DNA of 64,000 nt from JANQPX01 sp041398025 (GCA_041398025.1 JAWKVM010000015.1:1-64000), one strand, 5' to 3'. Positions 8,468 to 17,944 are shown, counted from the stretch's first letter. Notes: a model not told the origin generated them from the letters alone. Numbers and translations: made by a program.

Positions 8468-9025
8468 TTGTTGATCGACGCCCGTCATTCGCTCCTGTTG
8501 TTGATCGATCTGCAGACCAGGCTGGCGCCTGCGGTCGATCGCGCCGAGGCCTGCGTCGCCCGCTGCCGGCAGCTTGTCGACGCCGCCCGCAAGCTGACCG
8601 TGCCGATCCTCGCAACCGAACATTGCCCGGAGGGCGTCGGGCCGACCGTTCCCGCGTTGAAGCAGCGTCTTTCCGGCAGCGAGGTCGTCGAAAAGCGTCA
8701 TTTCAATGGATTGGCCGAACCAGTACTCCGTGACGCACTCGCTGCGCATGGCCGACGGACCGTCGTCGTCGCCGGCATGGAAGCCCATGTCTGCGTGCTG
8801 CAGACGGTGCTCGGTCTGAAGGAGGGCGGCTACGAGCCCAAGGTCGTGGCCGACGCCGTCGCCTCCAGAGCCCCCTCGTCGCGTGAGCTTGCGCTCGGTC
8901 GCATGCGCCACCATGGCGTCGACATCGTGAATGCCGAGATGGTGATGTTCGAGTGGCTGAAGAGCGCGGACAACCCGGCTTTCAAGGAGGTCCTGGCCAT
9001 GATCAAGTCAGGTCCGTCCGATTGA
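8468..9025 (+). CDS. Isochorismatase-like cysteine hydrolase
   Basis: A protein of about 185 residues of the isochorismatase/nicotinamidase fold. The expected catalytic triad is visible: Asp in 'LLIDLQ' (residue 14), Lys in 'VEKRHF' (76) and the nucleophilic Cys in 'HVCVLQT' (109). The substrate in this family ranges from isochorismate to nicotinamide and simple amides and cannot be named here. The start is uncertain. AAGGAG at 8454-8459 overlaps a GTG at 8459, so one of the TTG codons at 8465 or 8468 is more plausible. It is divergent from the helicase operon. Confidence 0.85.
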   Translation: MLIDARHSLLLLIDLQTRLAPAVDRAEACVARCRQLVDAARKLTVPILATEHCPEGVGPTVPALKQRLSGSEVVEKRHFNGLAEPVLRDALAAHGRRTVVVAGMEAHVCVLQTVLGLKEGGYEPKVVADAVASRAPSSRELALGRMRHHGVDIVNAEMVMFEWLKSADNPAFKEVLAMIKSGPSD

Positions 9026-9088
9026 CCTCCGGATGACATGACTCCAAGGCGATTGCCGCTCGTCGAAGAAACGCCGCCGCATCCGCGT

Positions 9089-10825
9089 TCAATAGCCCAA
9101 GGTCAACGCCCCCGCGCGCCGCGGGTCGGAGGCGCCGTAGAGGCCGCCGTCGGTCACCATGATCGACTGGGTGCTGCCCATGGCGTCCTTGACCACCACG
9201 TTGTGGCCGCGTTGTTCCAGAAGCGCGATGGTATCGGGACTGATGCCTTCCTCGATCCTGAGCTCGTCCGGCAACCATTGGTGGTGGATGCGCGGCGCCT
9301 GGGTCGCTTCCGCGATGTTCATGCCGTGATCGATCACGTTCATGATCACCTGCAGGGTCGTGGTGATGATGCGTGATCCGCCCGGACTGCCGGTGACCAG
9401 GAAGGGTTTGCCCTCCTTCAGCACCAGGGTCGGGCTCATCGAGGACAGCGGGCGCTTTCGCGGCTCGACCGCATTGGCGTCGCCGCCGATCAGGCCATAG
9501 GCGTTGGGCACGCCCGGCTTCGCCGAGAAATCGTCGAGCTCGTTGTTCAGGAGGATGCCGGTACCCTCAGCGACCAGGCCGCTGCCGTAGCTGAAGTTGA
9601 TGGTATAGGTGTTGGCGACCGCATTGCCGTCGGAGTCGACCACCGAGAAATGGGTGGTCTCGTTGCTTTCGTAGTCCGAGAGATCGCCCGGCCTGATCTC
9701 CGCCGCCGTCGCGGCGCGCCCCCGGCTGATGCGGGCGAGGATGTCCGCGGCATAAGCCTTCGAGGTCAACGCCTCGATCGGCACGTCGACGAAGTCGGGA
9801 TCGCCGAGATACTCGCTGCGGTCGGCGTAGGCGACCTTCATCGCTTCGGCCATCATGTGGATGCTGTCGGCGCTGTTATGGCCGAGATAGCCGATCGGCA
9901 CGCCTTCGAGCGTGTTCAGGATCTGGACGATGTGGACCCCGCCGGAACTCGGCGGCGGCATGGACAGGACGTCGTAGCCGCGATAGCTGCCGGTCACGGG
10001 TTCGCGTAGCTTGACTTCGTAGCTCTTGAAATCATCGAGCGTGAGATGACCGCCGGCAGCGTCGACCGCGGCGACGATCTTTGCGGCGATCGGCCCCTGA
10101 TAGAAGGCGGCAGGCCCCTCGTCGCCGATCATCTTCAAGGACGCTGCGAGGTCGCTCTGCACCAGGGTCTCGCCGGGCTCGAAGGGCACGCCGCCTTCCT
10201 TGTAGAAGACAGCCGTCGACGAGGGCCACTTCTGCAGCCGCTCGGTCAGAGCTTTCAGGGAATCGGCGAGATCGGCGGTCACCTCGATGCCGTTTTCGGC
10301 AAGCTCGATCGCCGGCGCCAGAGCGTCGGCGAGGCTGAGGGTGCCGTAGCGCTCGAGCGCCAGCGCCATGCCGGCGACCGTGCCGGGCACGCCGACCGCA
10401 AGCCCGCTATAGCGTGACTTCTCGGGATCGGCCTCGCCCTGATCGTCGAGATACATGTCGCGAAAGGCGGCGGCCCCCGACATCTCGCGATAGTCGATGG
10501 CGACGGTCTCGCCGCTTTCGGCGTCATGCACGATCATGAAACCGCCGCCGCCGAGATTGCCGGCTCTGGGCAGGGTGACCGCGAGCGCGAAGGCCACGGA
10601 AACCGCGGCATCGACGGCATTGCCCCCATCCTTCAAGACGTCGAGGCCGACCTGGGTCGCCACCGCGTCCTGGCTCGCGACCATGCCGTTTTTGCCATAA
10701 ACGGGGTGGACCAGATCACGATCGCTGAAGATCGCTGCGTCCTGGCCGCGCACGGCGTTCACGCCGAACAGCAACAATGCCGACGTCACGATCCATGCCC
10801 GCGCGATCATCCTGTTCATCACCAT
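9089..10825 (-). CDS. ggt: Gamma-glutamyltransferase (glutathione hydrolase) precursor
   Basis: A 578-residue periplasmic N-terminal nucleophile hydrolase that cleaves the gamma-glutamyl bond of glutathione and related compounds. A signal peptide ('IVTSALLLFGVNAVRGQ') is followed by the large-subunit start 'GMVASQDAVATQVGLDVLKD'. The self-cleavage and catalytic site is at Thr391 in 'NETTHFSVVD', the same number as in E. coli GGT. 'GGSRI' near the C-terminus and 'PSSGGVH' match substrate-binding elements. The length is normal. It sits alone, divergent from rlmI across a 159-base gap. Confidence 0.93.
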   Translation of the reverse strand: MVMNRMIARAWIVTSALLLFGVNAVRGQDAAIFSDRDLVHPVYGKNGMVASQDAVATQVGLDVLKDGGNAVDAAVSVAFALAVTLPRAGNLGGGGFMIVHDAESGETVAIDYREMSGAAAFRDMYLDDQGEADPEKSRYSGLAVGVPGTVAGMALALERYGTLSLADALAPAIELAENGIEVTADLADSLKALTERLQKWPSSTAVFYKEGGVPFEPGETLVQSDLAASLKMIGDEGPAAFYQGPIAAKIVAAVDAAGGHLTLDDFKSYEVKLREPVTGSYRGYDVLSMPPPSSGGVHIVQILNTLEGVPIGYLGHNSADSIHMMAEAMKVAYADRSEYLGDPDFVDVPIEALTSKAYAADILARISRGRAATAAEIRPGDLSDYESNETTHFSVVDSDGNAVANTYTINFSYGSGLVAEGTGILLNNELDDFSAKPGVPNAYGLIGGDANAVEPRKRPLSSMSPTLVLKEGKPFLVTGSPGGSRIITTTLQVIMNVIDHGMNIAEATQAPRIHHQWLPDELRIEEGISPDTIALLEQRGHNVVVKDAMGSTQSIMVTDGGLYGASDPRRAGALTLGY

Positions 10826-10984
10826 GCCCTTTCCGATCTTTTTTATCCTGTCGTGGTTAAGGCTTCCTTAACCCTGATGCACTAATCTGCAAAAACTACG
10901 ACACTGCATGAAGGATGACCAATTGAAGTTCGCGCAATCATCGCTAGCTTGTCAGCTCGATCTGACGCTGCTGATGGATGACCC

Positions 10985-12169
10985 ATGGCTTACCCGAAAC
11001 TCTCCCTTCTCGCCGGCCAGGATCGCCGACTGCGTGCCGGCCATCCATGGATCTATTCCAATGAGCTGAAGATGGACGACGCCGCCAAGGCGGTCGAGCC
11101 CGGCACGCCTGTGCGGGTGATCGACGCCGCCGGCAAGGCGATGGCGGTGGCGCAGTTCAACCCGCATTCGCTGATCGCGGCGCGCGTGCTCAGCCGCAAT
11201 CAGCAGGCGACCATCGACGCCGATTTCATCGAGCGCCGTCTGCGTCGCGCTTTGGGTCTGCGCGATCGGCTTTACGCTCATCCCTATTATCGGCTCGTGC
11301 ACGCCGAAGCGGACGGTCTGCCGGGGCTGGTGATCGACCGCTTCGGCGAGGCGCTGGTGATCCAGGCCAACAGTGCCGGCATGGATCGCCTGACGCCGGT
11401 TCTGCTGGAGGCGATCGATCGGGTTCTCGAGCCTGATCTGATCATCCTGAAGAACGACAGCTCGGCGCGCCGGCGGGAGGGCCTGGAGCTCGGCGTCGAG
11501 GTGGTCCGGGGCAAGGCCGATGGTGCCCTCGAGCTTCTCGAAAACGGCCTCAGCTTCTTCGCCGATCCGATCGAGGGCCAGAAGACCGGCTGGTATTTCG
11601 ATCAGCGCGACAACCGGGCGTTCGCCGCGCGGCTGGCGCGTGACGAGCGCGTGCTCGATCTGTTCAGCTATGGCGGCGGTTTCGGCGTCACGGCGCTCAA
11701 ATCAGGTGCGAAAGAGGCTCTTGCCATCGATCGCTCGGAAGGAGCACTCGCGCTGGCGGCGATGGCGGCGGAGAGGAACGGCGTCGCAGCGAACCTGACC
11801 TGCGTGCGCGAGGAGGGGTTTGCCGCCCTCGACCGCCTGGCCAGCGAGAAGCAGCGCTTCGGCCTGGTGGTGGCAGACCCGCCGAGCTTCGTCAAAAGCA
11901 AGCGTGAGTTGAAATCGGGCCTGAGGGGCTACCGCAAGCTCACACGTGCCGCCGCCCCGCTGGTGCGCGAGGAAGGCTGCCTGGTGATCGCCTCCTGCTC
12001 GCACAACGTGCCGCTCGATCTGTTCCGCGACGAGGTGCGCAAGGGCTTGAGCGATGCCGGCCGGGGCGGGAGGCTTTTACTGCAATCCGGCGCCAGTGCC
12101 GATCATCCGAGCCATCCGATGCTGTCGGAATCGGCCTATTTGAAGTGCCTAGTCTATATGCTCGATTAA
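10985..12169 (+). CDS. rlmI: 23S rRNA (cytosine-5) methyltransferase, RlmI type
   Basis: A 394-residue class I SAM-dependent methyltransferase with an N-terminal PUA domain (residues 1-75, 'RLRAGHPWIYSNEL'). The middle 'GQKTGWYFDQRDNR' and the SAM motif 'VLDLFSYGGGFG' are family hallmarks. 'VVADPPSFVKSK' is motif IV, and 'ASCSHNV' carries the catalytic cysteine of motif VI. RlmI modifies C1962 of 23S rRNA in E. coli. The same activity is inferred here, since close paralogs with other specificity exist. The ATG at 10985 gives the expected N-terminus. Confidence 0.9.
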   Translation: MAYPKLSLLAGQDRRLRAGHPWIYSNELKMDDAAKAVEPGTPVRVIDAAGKAMAVAQFNPHSLIAARVLSRNQQATIDADFIERRLRRALGLRDRLYAHPYYRLVHAEADGLPGLVIDRFGEALVIQANSAGMDRLTPVLLEAIDRVLEPDLIILKNDSSARRREGLELGVEVVRGKADGALELLENGLSFFADPIEGQKTGWYFDQRDNRAFAARLARDERVLDLFSYGGGFGVTALKSGAKEALAIDRSEGALALAAMAAERNGVAANLTCVREEGFAALDRLASEKQRFGLVVADPPSFVKSKRELKSGLRGYRKLTRAAAPLVREEGCLVIASCSHNVPLDLFRDEVRKGLSDAGRGGRLLLQSGASADHPSHPMLSESAYLKCLVYMLD

Positions 12170-12324
12170 TATCGATATGCCGCCTTAATTTTTTACATTT
12201 TTTGACTTTTATCTCGACAATTACCTTTCTTGCCTTAATTCTACTTGGGGTTGATTTTGCCAGCGAAGATCATGCATAATGATGATCGTCCTCGGCCAAT
12301 CAACACGAAAATGGCGTCAACCCC

Positions 12325-14553
12325 ATGGACTTTTCGCTACGTCAACACTCTCCTTTCGAGCAGGCCGGCGCCCGGGCGTCCTCGGAGCCCGGTGCCCGGG
12401 TCTCCACGAAGGCTCCTGACCATCTCTGCCTCGCCTTCGTCGAGCTTTGCCGCCGCCTGAAGCGTCCGTTCTCCTCGTCGCAGATCGTCGCGGCGGCGCC
12501 GCCCACGCTCAGCGGATCGACGGCCGGGACCATTCGCCTCGCCGCGGCGCGGCTCGGCTTCAAGACGCGCTCGGTCAAGGCGTCAAGGGACCATCTCGCC
12601 CAAGTACCGCCGCCCTTTCTGCTGATCGGCCGAAGCGCCGGCGAGGGCTGGCTGGTGATCTCGAGGCTGGAGGACCGGCTCGAGCTCGCGTCCATGGGCG
12701 GCGGCGAAACGGTGTTCGAGCCGATCGCCGACATGGCGGGCCGAGCCACCGAGATCATGCTCGCCAAGCCGGAGACCGAGGCCCCCTCGCCCGGCAACTG
12801 GCGCACGCCGATCCTGCAGCGGCTGAAACCGATCCTCTGGGAGCTCGGCCTCGCCTCGGTGATCATCAACCTGCTCGCTCTGGCCACACCGATCTTCCTG
12901 ATGACCGTCTACAACAAGGTGATCAATCACGGCGCGCTCCGCACCCTCGACGTCCTGGCGATCGGCATGCTGACCCTGTTCGCCTTCGACTGGCTGCTCC
13001 GCATCCTGCGCAGCTACATCACCAGCCATGCGGGCGGGCGCCTCGATGCGGCGCTCGGCAGCGAGGTCGCGCACCATCTCGTGCACCAGCCGCTCAAGAC
13101 CTTCGAGCAGATCCCGACCGGCCAGATCATGGAGCGCCTGCGTCAGCTCGATCATCTGCGCCTGTTCTTCACCAGCCAGATGCCGCTGCTGCTGGTCGAT
13201 CTGGCCTTCGTCGGCGTCTTTCTGGTGGTGCTGTTCTTCCTGGATCTGCGTCTCGGCCTGATCACGGCGGGCGCGATCCCGTTCTTCCTGCTGCTGTCCT
13301 ACGTCGCCAGGGGCAAGCATCAGGCGCTGACCGAAGCGGGCTTCAAGGCGGCCGCGGCGAAGGCGTCCAGCCTCTCCGAGACCGTGGCTCAGGTGATCAC
13401 GGTGAAGGCGCTCGGCCTCGAGCCGGAAATGGAGCAGCGCTTCAAGCAGCGTCTGGCCCATGCCGCCGAAACCAGTTTTCGCGCCAGCCATCTCGGCGGG
13501 CTGATCGCCAGCTCCGGCCAGATCCTGCAGCAGCTCGTCGCCCTCCTCCTGGTCTATGTCGGCGCGCGCGCCATCATCGCCGGCGACATGTCGATCGGCG
13601 CCCTGATCGCCTCGACCATCCTCGCCGCGCGCACGCTGCAGCCGATGCGCCAGATTCTCGGCGCCTGGCAGCAGCTGCAGGCGGTGCGCATCGCCTTTGC
13701 CCGCCTGGACGAGCTCATGGCGCGGCCGACCGAGCTCATGGATCTGCCGATGCCGGCGTTGCATGTACAGGGGCGAATCCGCTTCGAGAACGTCACCTAC
13801 CGCTACGCTCCCGACGTCAAGCCGGCCCTGCAGACGATCGACCTCGACATCGCGCCCGGCCAGATCGTCGGCATCGTCGGGCCGCCGGGATCGGGCAAGA
13901 GCACGCTGACCAAGCTGCTGCTCGGCCTGGACCGGCCGGAAGAAGGGCGGATCCTGATCGACGATCTCGACATCCGGCTGTGGTCGCCGACCACCCTGCG
14001 CCAGCAGGTCGGCGTGGTGCCGCAGGACATCCAGCTGTTCACCGGCAGCATCGCCGAGAACATCGCCATCGGCGCCGCCGACCAGAGCATCGACCGGGTG
14101 ATGGCCGCAGCCAAGTTCGTGGGCGCCCATGACTTCATCCAGCGGCTGCCCCAGGGCTACGACACGGTCCTCGGCGAGCGCGGTGCCGGTCTTTCGGCGG
14201 GCCAGCGCCAGCTGATCACCATCGCGCGCGCCCTCGTGCGCAATCCCAAGGTTCTGGTGCTCGACGAGGCGACCAGCGCACTCGACGCGGCGACCGAGAA
14301 CGCGCTGATGGCCAATCTCAAACGCGCGTCGCGCGGCCGCACCATCATCATCGTCACCCACCGCCTGGCGGCGCTGGAATTCGCCGACCGGGCCATTTCC
14401 CTGGTCGACGGCAGGCTGATGGTCGATGGCCGCCCGGTGAAGGCGGCCGCCGCCGGCACGGCGCCGAGGCCCGACGCCCGACGTTCCCCGAATCCCCAGA
14501 AGTCCCAGCAACCGGCACCGGCCGCCCTCCGGCCGCAGCTCAACCCGATATGA
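12325..14553 (+). CDS. Type I secretion system permease/ATPase (ABC exporter)
   Basis: A 742-residue inner-membrane ABC exporter. Residues about 30-145 resemble a C39-like domain but lack the catalytic Cys/His pair, so it should bind rather than cleave its substrate, as in RTX-toxin exporters. Transmembrane segments cover about 175-450. The nucleotide-binding domain has Walker A 'GPPGSGKST' (519-527), signature 'LSAGQRQ' (624) and Walker B/D-loop 'VLVLDEATSALD' (645). The stop overlaps the ATG of the adaptor gene (ATGA). No RTX-repeat substrate gene or TolC-like outer-membrane factor is found in the window, so the cargo is unknown. Confidence 0.92.
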   Translation: MDFSLRQHSPFEQAGARASSEPGARVSTKAPDHLCLAFVELCRRLKRPFSSSQIVAAAPPTLSGSTAGTIRLAAARLGFKTRSVKASRDHLAQVPPPFLLIGRSAGEGWLVISRLEDRLELASMGGGETVFEPIADMAGRATEIMLAKPETEAPSPGNWRTPILQRLKPILWELGLASVIINLLALATPIFLMTVYNKVINHGALRTLDVLAIGMLTLFAFDWLLRILRSYITSHAGGRLDAALGSEVAHHLVHQPLKTFEQIPTGQIMERLRQLDHLRLFFTSQMPLLLVDLAFVGVFLVVLFFLDLRLGLITAGAIPFFLLLSYVARGKHQALTEAGFKAAAAKASSLSETVAQVITVKALGLEPEMEQRFKQRLAHAAETSFRASHLGGLIASSGQILQQLVALLLVYVGARAIIAGDMSIGALIASTILAARTLQPMRQILGAWQQLQAVRIAFARLDELMARPTELMDLPMPALHVQGRIRFENVTYRYAPDVKPALQTIDLDIAPGQIVGIVGPPGSGKSTLTKLLLGLDRPEEGRILIDDLDIRLWSPTTLRQQVGVVPQDIQLFTGSIAENIAIGAADQSIDRVMAAAKFVGAHDFIQRLPQGYDTVLGERGAGLSAGQRQLITIARALVRNPKVLVLDEATSALDAATENALMANLKRASRGRTIIIVTHRLAALEFADRAISLVDGRLMVDGRPVKAAAAGTAPRPDARRSPNPQKSQQPAPAALRPQLNPI

Positions 14554-15980
14554 ACGCCATGCCAACCTTGCCGATCGCGATGCAGGACGTCCGCGCCCGG
14601 GCGGACAGTGCCTTCGAAAAGCTCCGCTCGCTGCCCGTCTTCCGCCGGACGGAACCGGGCGCGCAGGACGAGCGCTTTGCCGAATTCCTGCCGGATACCG
14701 AGGGAATCGTCGCGGCCCGGCATTCGCCCGCGGCCGGCTATCTGATCATGGCGATCGCGGCGATGGTGGTGAGCGCCCTCCTCTGGGCGGGGCTGACCGA
14801 GGTGGAGCAGGTGGTGCGCGCCCAGGGCCGGGTGGAACCGGCCGGCCGGGTCAAGATCGTCAACCATCCCCATGGCGGGCGGGTGGCGGAAATTCTGGTC
14901 AAGGAAGGGGAGCACGTGCTCGAAGGCCAGCCGCTCTTGGCGTTCGATGCCGAGATCGGCCAGGCGGAACTGGACGATCTGCTCAGCCGCTGGCAGGTGA
15001 AGGCGGCGGAGGCCGACCGGCTGCGCGCCGAGGCGATGGACGAGACGCTGATCTTCACCGAGAGCCTCGCGGAAAGCCGGCCGGATCTGATCCTGCAGCA
15101 GACGGACCTGCTGCGCACGCGACGGCAGAGCCGGGACAGCCGTTGGGAAACCCTTACCCAGGCGATCGAGCGTGAAGGGCATCAGGTCGAATCGCTGATC
15201 GCCGAGCGCGCCCGGCTGGAAAACAGCGAAAACATGCTGGGCCACCAGGTGAGCGCCGTCAGGCAGCTGGCGATGCAGGGCCTCTATCCGCGCAACCACC
15301 TGATCGCCGCCGAGCGCCAGCTCGGCGACCTCTCCGGTGATATCAGGAAGACCGGTGCGCGGCTGGCATCGGCCGAGTCGGCGCGCGCCGAAGCCAGGAG
15401 CGCGCGCGACAGCTTCGAGCTGGAATGGCGCTCGGTCGTGCTGGCGGAGCTGGCCGAGGCCGAGGCCGAACGCGACCGCCTGGCCGAGGCGATCAAACGC
15501 CAGCGCACCATGCTGGACAATCTGCTCCTGCGAGCACCGGTGGACGGCGTCGTGCAGGAACTGGTGGTCGCCGGCGCCGGACAGTCGGTCGGCTCCAACG
15601 AGCCGCTGATGAAGCTGGTGCCGACCGGAACCGGCCTCGTGGTCAGGGCCAGGGTGGACAATCGCGACATCGGCCAGCTGAAGGTCGGGCAGGCGGCCAA
15701 GGTCAAGGTTCAGGCGTTCGATTTCCTGCGCTACGGCGCGCTCGACGGCGCGGTGCAGCAGATCGCCGCGGACTCGTCGGCGGACCGCGAGGACGGCACG
15801 CTGCGCTACGGCATCATGGTCGAGACCGACACGGCCGAGCTCACCGATGGCGAGACCTGGCACAATGTGCTGCCCGGCATGGCGGTCGAGGTCGACTTCC
15901 TGGTGCGCGAGCGCACCATCCTCTCCTACCTGACCGACCGCATCTTCCGCGTGCCGTCGGAGGCTTTTCAGGAAGGCTGA
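14550..15980 (+). CDS. Type I secretion periplasmic adaptor (HlyD family)
   Basis: A 476-residue membrane fusion protein linking the ABC exporter to an outer-membrane channel. A short cytoplasmic N-terminus precedes one transmembrane helix (about residues 60-80). A lipoyl half ('VNHPHGGRVAEILVKEGEHV') and a long Ala/Glu/Arg-rich coiled-coil region (about 150-320) follow. The second lipoyl half ('LLRAPVDGVVQELVV') and the beta-barrel end with 'VLPGMAVEVDF'. The last segment 'YLTDRIFRVPSEAFQE' is typical of HlyD/PrtE proteins. A four-base overlap with the exporter gene indicates translational coupling. Confidence 0.92.
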   Translation: MNAMPTLPIAMQDVRARADSAFEKLRSLPVFRRTEPGAQDERFAEFLPDTEGIVAARHSPAAGYLIMAIAAMVVSALLWAGLTEVEQVVRAQGRVEPAGRVKIVNHPHGGRVAEILVKEGEHVLEGQPLLAFDAEIGQAELDDLLSRWQVKAAEADRLRAEAMDETLIFTESLAESRPDLILQQTDLLRTRRQSRDSRWETLTQAIEREGHQVESLIAERARLENSENMLGHQVSAVRQLAMQGLYPRNHLIAAERQLGDLSGDIRKTGARLASAESARAEARSARDSFELEWRSVVLAELAEAEAERDRLAEAIKRQRTMLDNLLLRAPVDGVVQELVVAGAGQSVGSNEPLMKLVPTGTGLVVRARVDNRDIGQLKVGQAAKVKVQAFDFLRYGALDGAVQQIAADSSADREDGTLRYGIMVETDTAELTDGETWHNVLPGMAVEVDFLVRERTILSYLTDRIFRVPSEAFQEG

Positions 15981-16054
15981 GCCGACACCGTCGGCACGGC
16001 TGACGCGCGGCACCTTTCCTGGTTCGAACGACCGTCGTCCGGCAGCGGCCGCGA

Positions 16055-16579
16055 TCAGGCATCCACCTCGCTCTGCCGCGCCTGCTGGTACATGGTCGGC
16101 GGCGGGCGATCGAGGTCCTTGGGCGGCAGGGCCGGCTGCGGCATGGCGTAGAACTTGGGCTCGAGGTCGTCGAGCGACGGCTCGAACGGCAGGCGCATCT
16201 GCAATTGCCCGTTCTGCTCCTCCGCCTCGCGCGCCGCGGTCTGCAGCTGCTCGGCGAGATCCCGGTTCCAGGGCAGGACATAGGCGCGCGGCTCGCTCAC
16301 CTCGGCGAGCTGCAGCCAGAGGAAGATGCCGACCTCCTCCTGAATGGAGCTCGACAGCACCGTGGCCTCGTCCGCCTCGCCCAGCCACCATTCGAGCGAC
16401 ACCGGCTTCGGCTTGGACAGGAGCGTCGCATAGCTGACATAGGCGAGCGGCAGGAACAGCACGGCGACGCCGAGCGCGCCCGCCCGGATCCATGAGCGGT
16501 GGCGCGACCACACGCTGATCATCGACAACAGCCCGGCGAGCGCTGCCGTGGTCATGAAGAGATAGGAAAGTTCCGTCAT
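16055..16579 (-). CDS. Small membrane protein of unknown function in ExbB-like operon
   Basis: A 174-residue protein not matched to any family by eye. Two hydrophobic helices (about residues 5-25 and 32-52) are followed by a soluble C-terminal region of about 110 residues rich in Glu, Gln and Pro. The soluble part starts with 'EWWLGEADEATVLSSSIQEE' and ends in a proline-rich tail. It is the third gene of an operon behind the ExbB-like channel and its ExbD-like partner, 20 bases downstream of the latter. It converges with the type I secretion genes. Its role in that complex is inference from position only. Confidence 0.7.
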   Translation of the reverse strand: MTELSYLFMTTAALAGLLSMISVWSRHRSWIRAGALGVAVLFLPLAYVSYATLLSKPKPVSLEWWLGEADEATVLSSSIQEEVGIFLWLQLAEVSEPRAYVLPWNRDLAEQLQTAAREAEEQNGQLQMRLPFEPSLDDLEPKFYAMPQPALPPKDLDRPPPTMYQQARQSEVDA

Positions 16580-16599
16580 GTCTCAGGTCCTCTCGGGGC

Positions 16600-17205
16600 T
16601 CATGTCCGCCAGGCACGGAGTTTGCGCTGCAGGCTGTGCACGCTCCCCGGCACGAGGTTACCCTCCCCTTCCAGCTTGAACCGGTAGACGGTGATCTCCT
16701 GACCTTCGCGCACCAGCTCGATCTTGCTGGCGAGAAGCTGGCGCGTGGTCGAGGATGGCGTTTTCTTGACCGATGTCACCACCGTCACGGGGATCGGCGA
16801 GACTCGGGTCTTGTTGCGGTAGAGATGAACGTTGACGGTATACTCCCCGTCCGGAATGCCGCGCGAATAGGAGACCTCGTAGTTCATGCCGGTGACATCG
16901 GAACGCTTGCCGAGGTCGTCGCGCAGAAGATTGAAGATCGTGCCGCCCTTGTTGGAGTAGCCGACGGGACGATCGCCCGGCGCTTCCACCCAGAGATCGA
17001 TATCGGCATCGACCTCCTCCGGCCAGGTGAGCTCGACGATCACATTGCCCGGCGGTGAGGTGTCCTCGTCCGACGCCTCGCCCACCGGATTGAGATGCGG
17101 CAGGAGCAGCACCACCGTGGCGACGAAACCGGCAAGCGCCAGCATGATGACGTCACGAAAGACCGTGCCGCCCTCGTCCTCGTCAAAGGGATCAAGGCCC
17201 AGCAT
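16600..17205 (-). CDS. Membrane-anchored periplasmic protein, possible ExbD/MotB-like partner
   Basis: 201 residues. An acidic cytoplasmic N-terminus is followed by a single transmembrane helix (about residues 18-37) whose start, FxDV with Asp18, resembles the proton-binding Asp of ExbD/TolR ('PFIDV'). The rest is periplasmic and beta-rich, with a 'DIDLWVEAP' strand, 'GGTIFNLLRDD' and 'GEYTVNVHLY', reminiscent of DUF2135-type sandwiches rather than the ExbD or OmpA-like C-terminal domain. The ATG overlaps the end of the ExbB-like gene by 14 bases and is preceded by GGGAGAATGCC. The channel-partner role is inferred. The overlap, the Asp and the topology support it. Confidence 0.65.
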   Translation of the reverse strand: MLGLDPFDEDEGGTVFRDVIMLALAGFVATVVLLLPHLNPVGEASDEDTSPPGNVIVELTWPEEVDADIDLWVEAPGDRPVGYSNKGGTIFNLLRDDLGKRSDVTGMNYEVSYSRGIPDGEYTVNVHLYRNKTRVSPIPVTVVTSVKKTPSSTTRQLLASKIELVREGQEITVYRFKLEGEGNLVPGSVHSLQRKLRAWRT

Positions 17206-17944
17206 GGCATTCTCCCAGCTCGACGATGGAGGTCAGGAGCCGCGTGGTGCCGCTCTCCAGCAGGCGGTAGTTGACCATCAGCCAGATGTTGAGCACCGCA
17301 CCCACCAGCGTGGTGCTGAGCGCCACCGACATGCCGCTGATCAGGGTCGACACCATGGGGCCGACGGCGCTGATATCGGCGGCCAGCTCCGGATCGACGC
17401 CGGACAGGGCGATCATGAAGCCGATCACGGTGCCGATCAGCCCGAGAAACACCAGGCTGCCGGCGATGTGGCGCACGACCGCGATGCGCGAGGCGAGCTT
17501 GAGCTTGAGCGACGAGGCCGCAAGCGCCCGGCTCGGACCGTCCTTGCCGGCGATCGAGGCGAGATAGCGCGTCACCCGCGCCTTCGGATCGGCAGCAGGT
17601 GCTCGAATGCGGTCCAGCTCGGTGCCCACCTGCAGCACTTTCATGGCACAAAGAAACAGCCCTGCCAGGAAGACCGCGGCGATCACCAGAACCAGCCTGG
17701 TAGCATCGCCCTTGAGCACGATATCGAGCCAGCCCTGCATCCAGACAGCGGCCAGCATGGCCAGACCGACCAGGTTGACGACCGCAAAGCGCATGATCAG
17801 CAGGTGACGATGCGCCAAGGGATCGTCCGCGCCATAGACGCTGAACCAGCCATTCAGCTGGGCGGCCTGCCGTCGAGGGGGCGTCTGCAACGGATCTGGC
17901 GTGTGGCCGGCGGCAGCAACTGGTGAGGCGAGAGATGAGTTCAC
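17192..17944 (-). CDS. MotA/TolQ/ExbB-family proton channel
   Basis: An inner-membrane protein of about 250 residues with four hydrophobic stretches. The last two carry family motifs: 'LVFLGLIGTVIGFM' and 'LISGMSVALSTTLVGAVLNI'. These proteins form pentameric proton or sodium channels driving ExbBD, TolQR, MotAB and similar motors. The GTG at 17944 was chosen because AGGAGA lies seven bases upstream; an earlier GTG at 17959 overlaps that site. It heads a three-gene operon, and its 3' end overlaps the gene for the probable partner subunit. No tonB, tolR, tolA or motB is nearby, so it is not a standard Ton, Tol or Mot system. Confidence 0.85.
   Translation of the reverse strand: MNSSLASPVAAAGHTPDPLQTPPRRQAAQLNGWFSVYGADDPLAHRHLLIMRFAVVNLVGLAMLAAVWMQGWLDIVLKGDATRLVLVIAAVFLAGLFLCAMKVLQVGTELDRIRAPAADPKARVTRYLASIAGKDGPSRALAASSLKLKLASRIAVVRHIAGSLVFLGLIGTVIGFMIALSGVDPELAADISAVGPMVSTLISGMSVALSTTLVGAVLNIWLMVNYRLLESGTTRLLTSIVELGECHAGP

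Noticed and set aside
12583..14565. 660-codon open frame antisense to the type I exporter gene
   Set aside because: Composition is typical of a GC-rich shadow frame (Arg, Gly, Asp, His rich), with no recognisable domain, and it lies opposite a clear ABC exporter.
14157..16616. 819-codon minus-strand open frame across the HlyD gene
   Set aside because: No protein-like features; opposite strand encodes an intact HlyD-family adaptor with all motifs.
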